Source of the DNA: an uncultured Acidobacteriota bacterium | GTDB lineage: Bacteria > Acidobacteriota > Blastocatellia > Pyrinomonadales > Pyrinomonadaceae | Assembly (NCBI GenBank): GCA_937859595.1 | Contig: CALMAH010000018.1 | Location: 29,419 to 93,418 of the forward strand | DNA: 64,000 nucleotides | Direction of reading: 5' to 3' | Shown here: positions 63,811-64,000 of the stretch, piece after piece | Numbering within the stretch: position 1 is the first letter of the stretch | Layout: each line of letters opens with the position of its first letter | The notes under the pieces: model-generated | What the model was told of the DNA's origin: nothing | What the model saw: only the letters and a program-made list of their open reading frames with translations | Databases searched by the model: none | Program-made: the position numbers and the translations under genes

Positions 63811-64000
63811 ACTAGGCCGCTTAGGCCCCGGCTTTTCAGATCGGATCACCGACTGCGGCTCCACGTGGCAAGTTCTGTTGTCGGCCTCAGCAGTCCATTC
63901 ATATCATGCAAATCGTGCAAATCATGCAAATCGCGCAAAACACCGCTTTTCTCCCAATTCACAATATTCTTGCTCGGGGGTTTTTGAGATGATGAACGTG
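63811..64000. other. 3' end of window, noncoding
   Basis: 190 bp with no complete ORF. It holds the 9-bp tandem array at 63905-63940. A possible start codon region for a next gene appears at about 63989-63994, but the sequence ends too soon to judge. Confidence 0.5.
63905..63940 (+). repeat. Four tandem 9-bp units in noncoding DNA
   Basis: Units CATGCAAAT, CGTGCAAAT, CATGCAAAT and CGCGCAAAA run without gaps at 63905-63940, downstream of the esterase gene. The changes fall at positions 2, 3 and 9. They may be a simple slipped repeat or spaced binding sites. Confidence 0.7.

Overview
The window looks like a chromosomal segment of a moderately GC-rich, Gram-negative-type bacterium, most likely an Acidobacteriota of the Blastocatellia/Pyrinomonadaceae kind. 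This is inferred from the overall gene style: many secreted TPR and lipoprotein genes with NTN/PTP-rich linkers, exported methyltransferases, an RNase E with a long internal insertion, and no phage, IS or plasmid genes. No rRNA, tRNA, CRISPR array or transposase was found. The assignment was not checked against a database.

Layout. 1-13 kb is housekeeping on mixed strands: the edge-truncated selenocysteine elongation factor selB, a DUF2442 gene, an MFS transporter, yacG with a small membrane gene, a site-2 protease, an HU protein, an alpha/beta hydrolase, a YpfJ-type metallopeptidase, a TM2 protein, riboflavin synthase, and a minus-strand operon of an amino-acid permease plus two exported SAM-methyltransferase-like proteins. 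13.3-15.4 kb holds a TPP riboswitch and thiC.

15.6-37.6 kb is a surface-polysaccharide locus, all on the plus strand. It encodes a Wzx-type flippase, glycosyltransferases, methyltransferases, a sugar epimerase, a GT-C-like membrane protein, an asparagine-synthase-like amidotransferase, an exosortase-A-type polysaccharide deacetylase, a WecA-like initiating transferase fused to a Rossmann module, a TPR protein and an O-antigen ligase/polymerase. The most interesting feature is here. The genes from 17.2 to 23.0 kb are stitched by 0-4 bp junctions. That chain ends in a 39-codon GT4-type N-terminal stub (22962-23081). A 43-codon GT4-type C-terminal stub (32945-33076) lies 9.9 kb further on, and its stop overlaps the GTG start of the WecA-like gene. 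The simplest reading is that one ancestral GT4 gene lost its middle when an eight-gene sugar-modification cassette (about 23.1-32.9 kb, looser spacing, locally AT-richer) was inserted or swapped in.

37.6-64 kb returns to housekeeping and accessory genes: a large secreted TPR protein, a zinc-ribbon coiled-coil protein, a short DNA polymerase I with 3'-5' exonuclease, an RNase E/G with a ~375-residue insertion in its S1 domain, a GH133-type glycogen debranching enzyme, a GT4, a PilZ-like protein, a VanX-like dipeptidase, YceI, DinB, an HI0933-type flavoprotein, a K+ channel with two RCK domains, a J-domain-like coiled coil, a metallo-beta-lactamase hydrolase, a PepSY protein, a thioredoxin-like protein, lipB, a lipoprotein, a SugE/Gdx exporter and an esterase.
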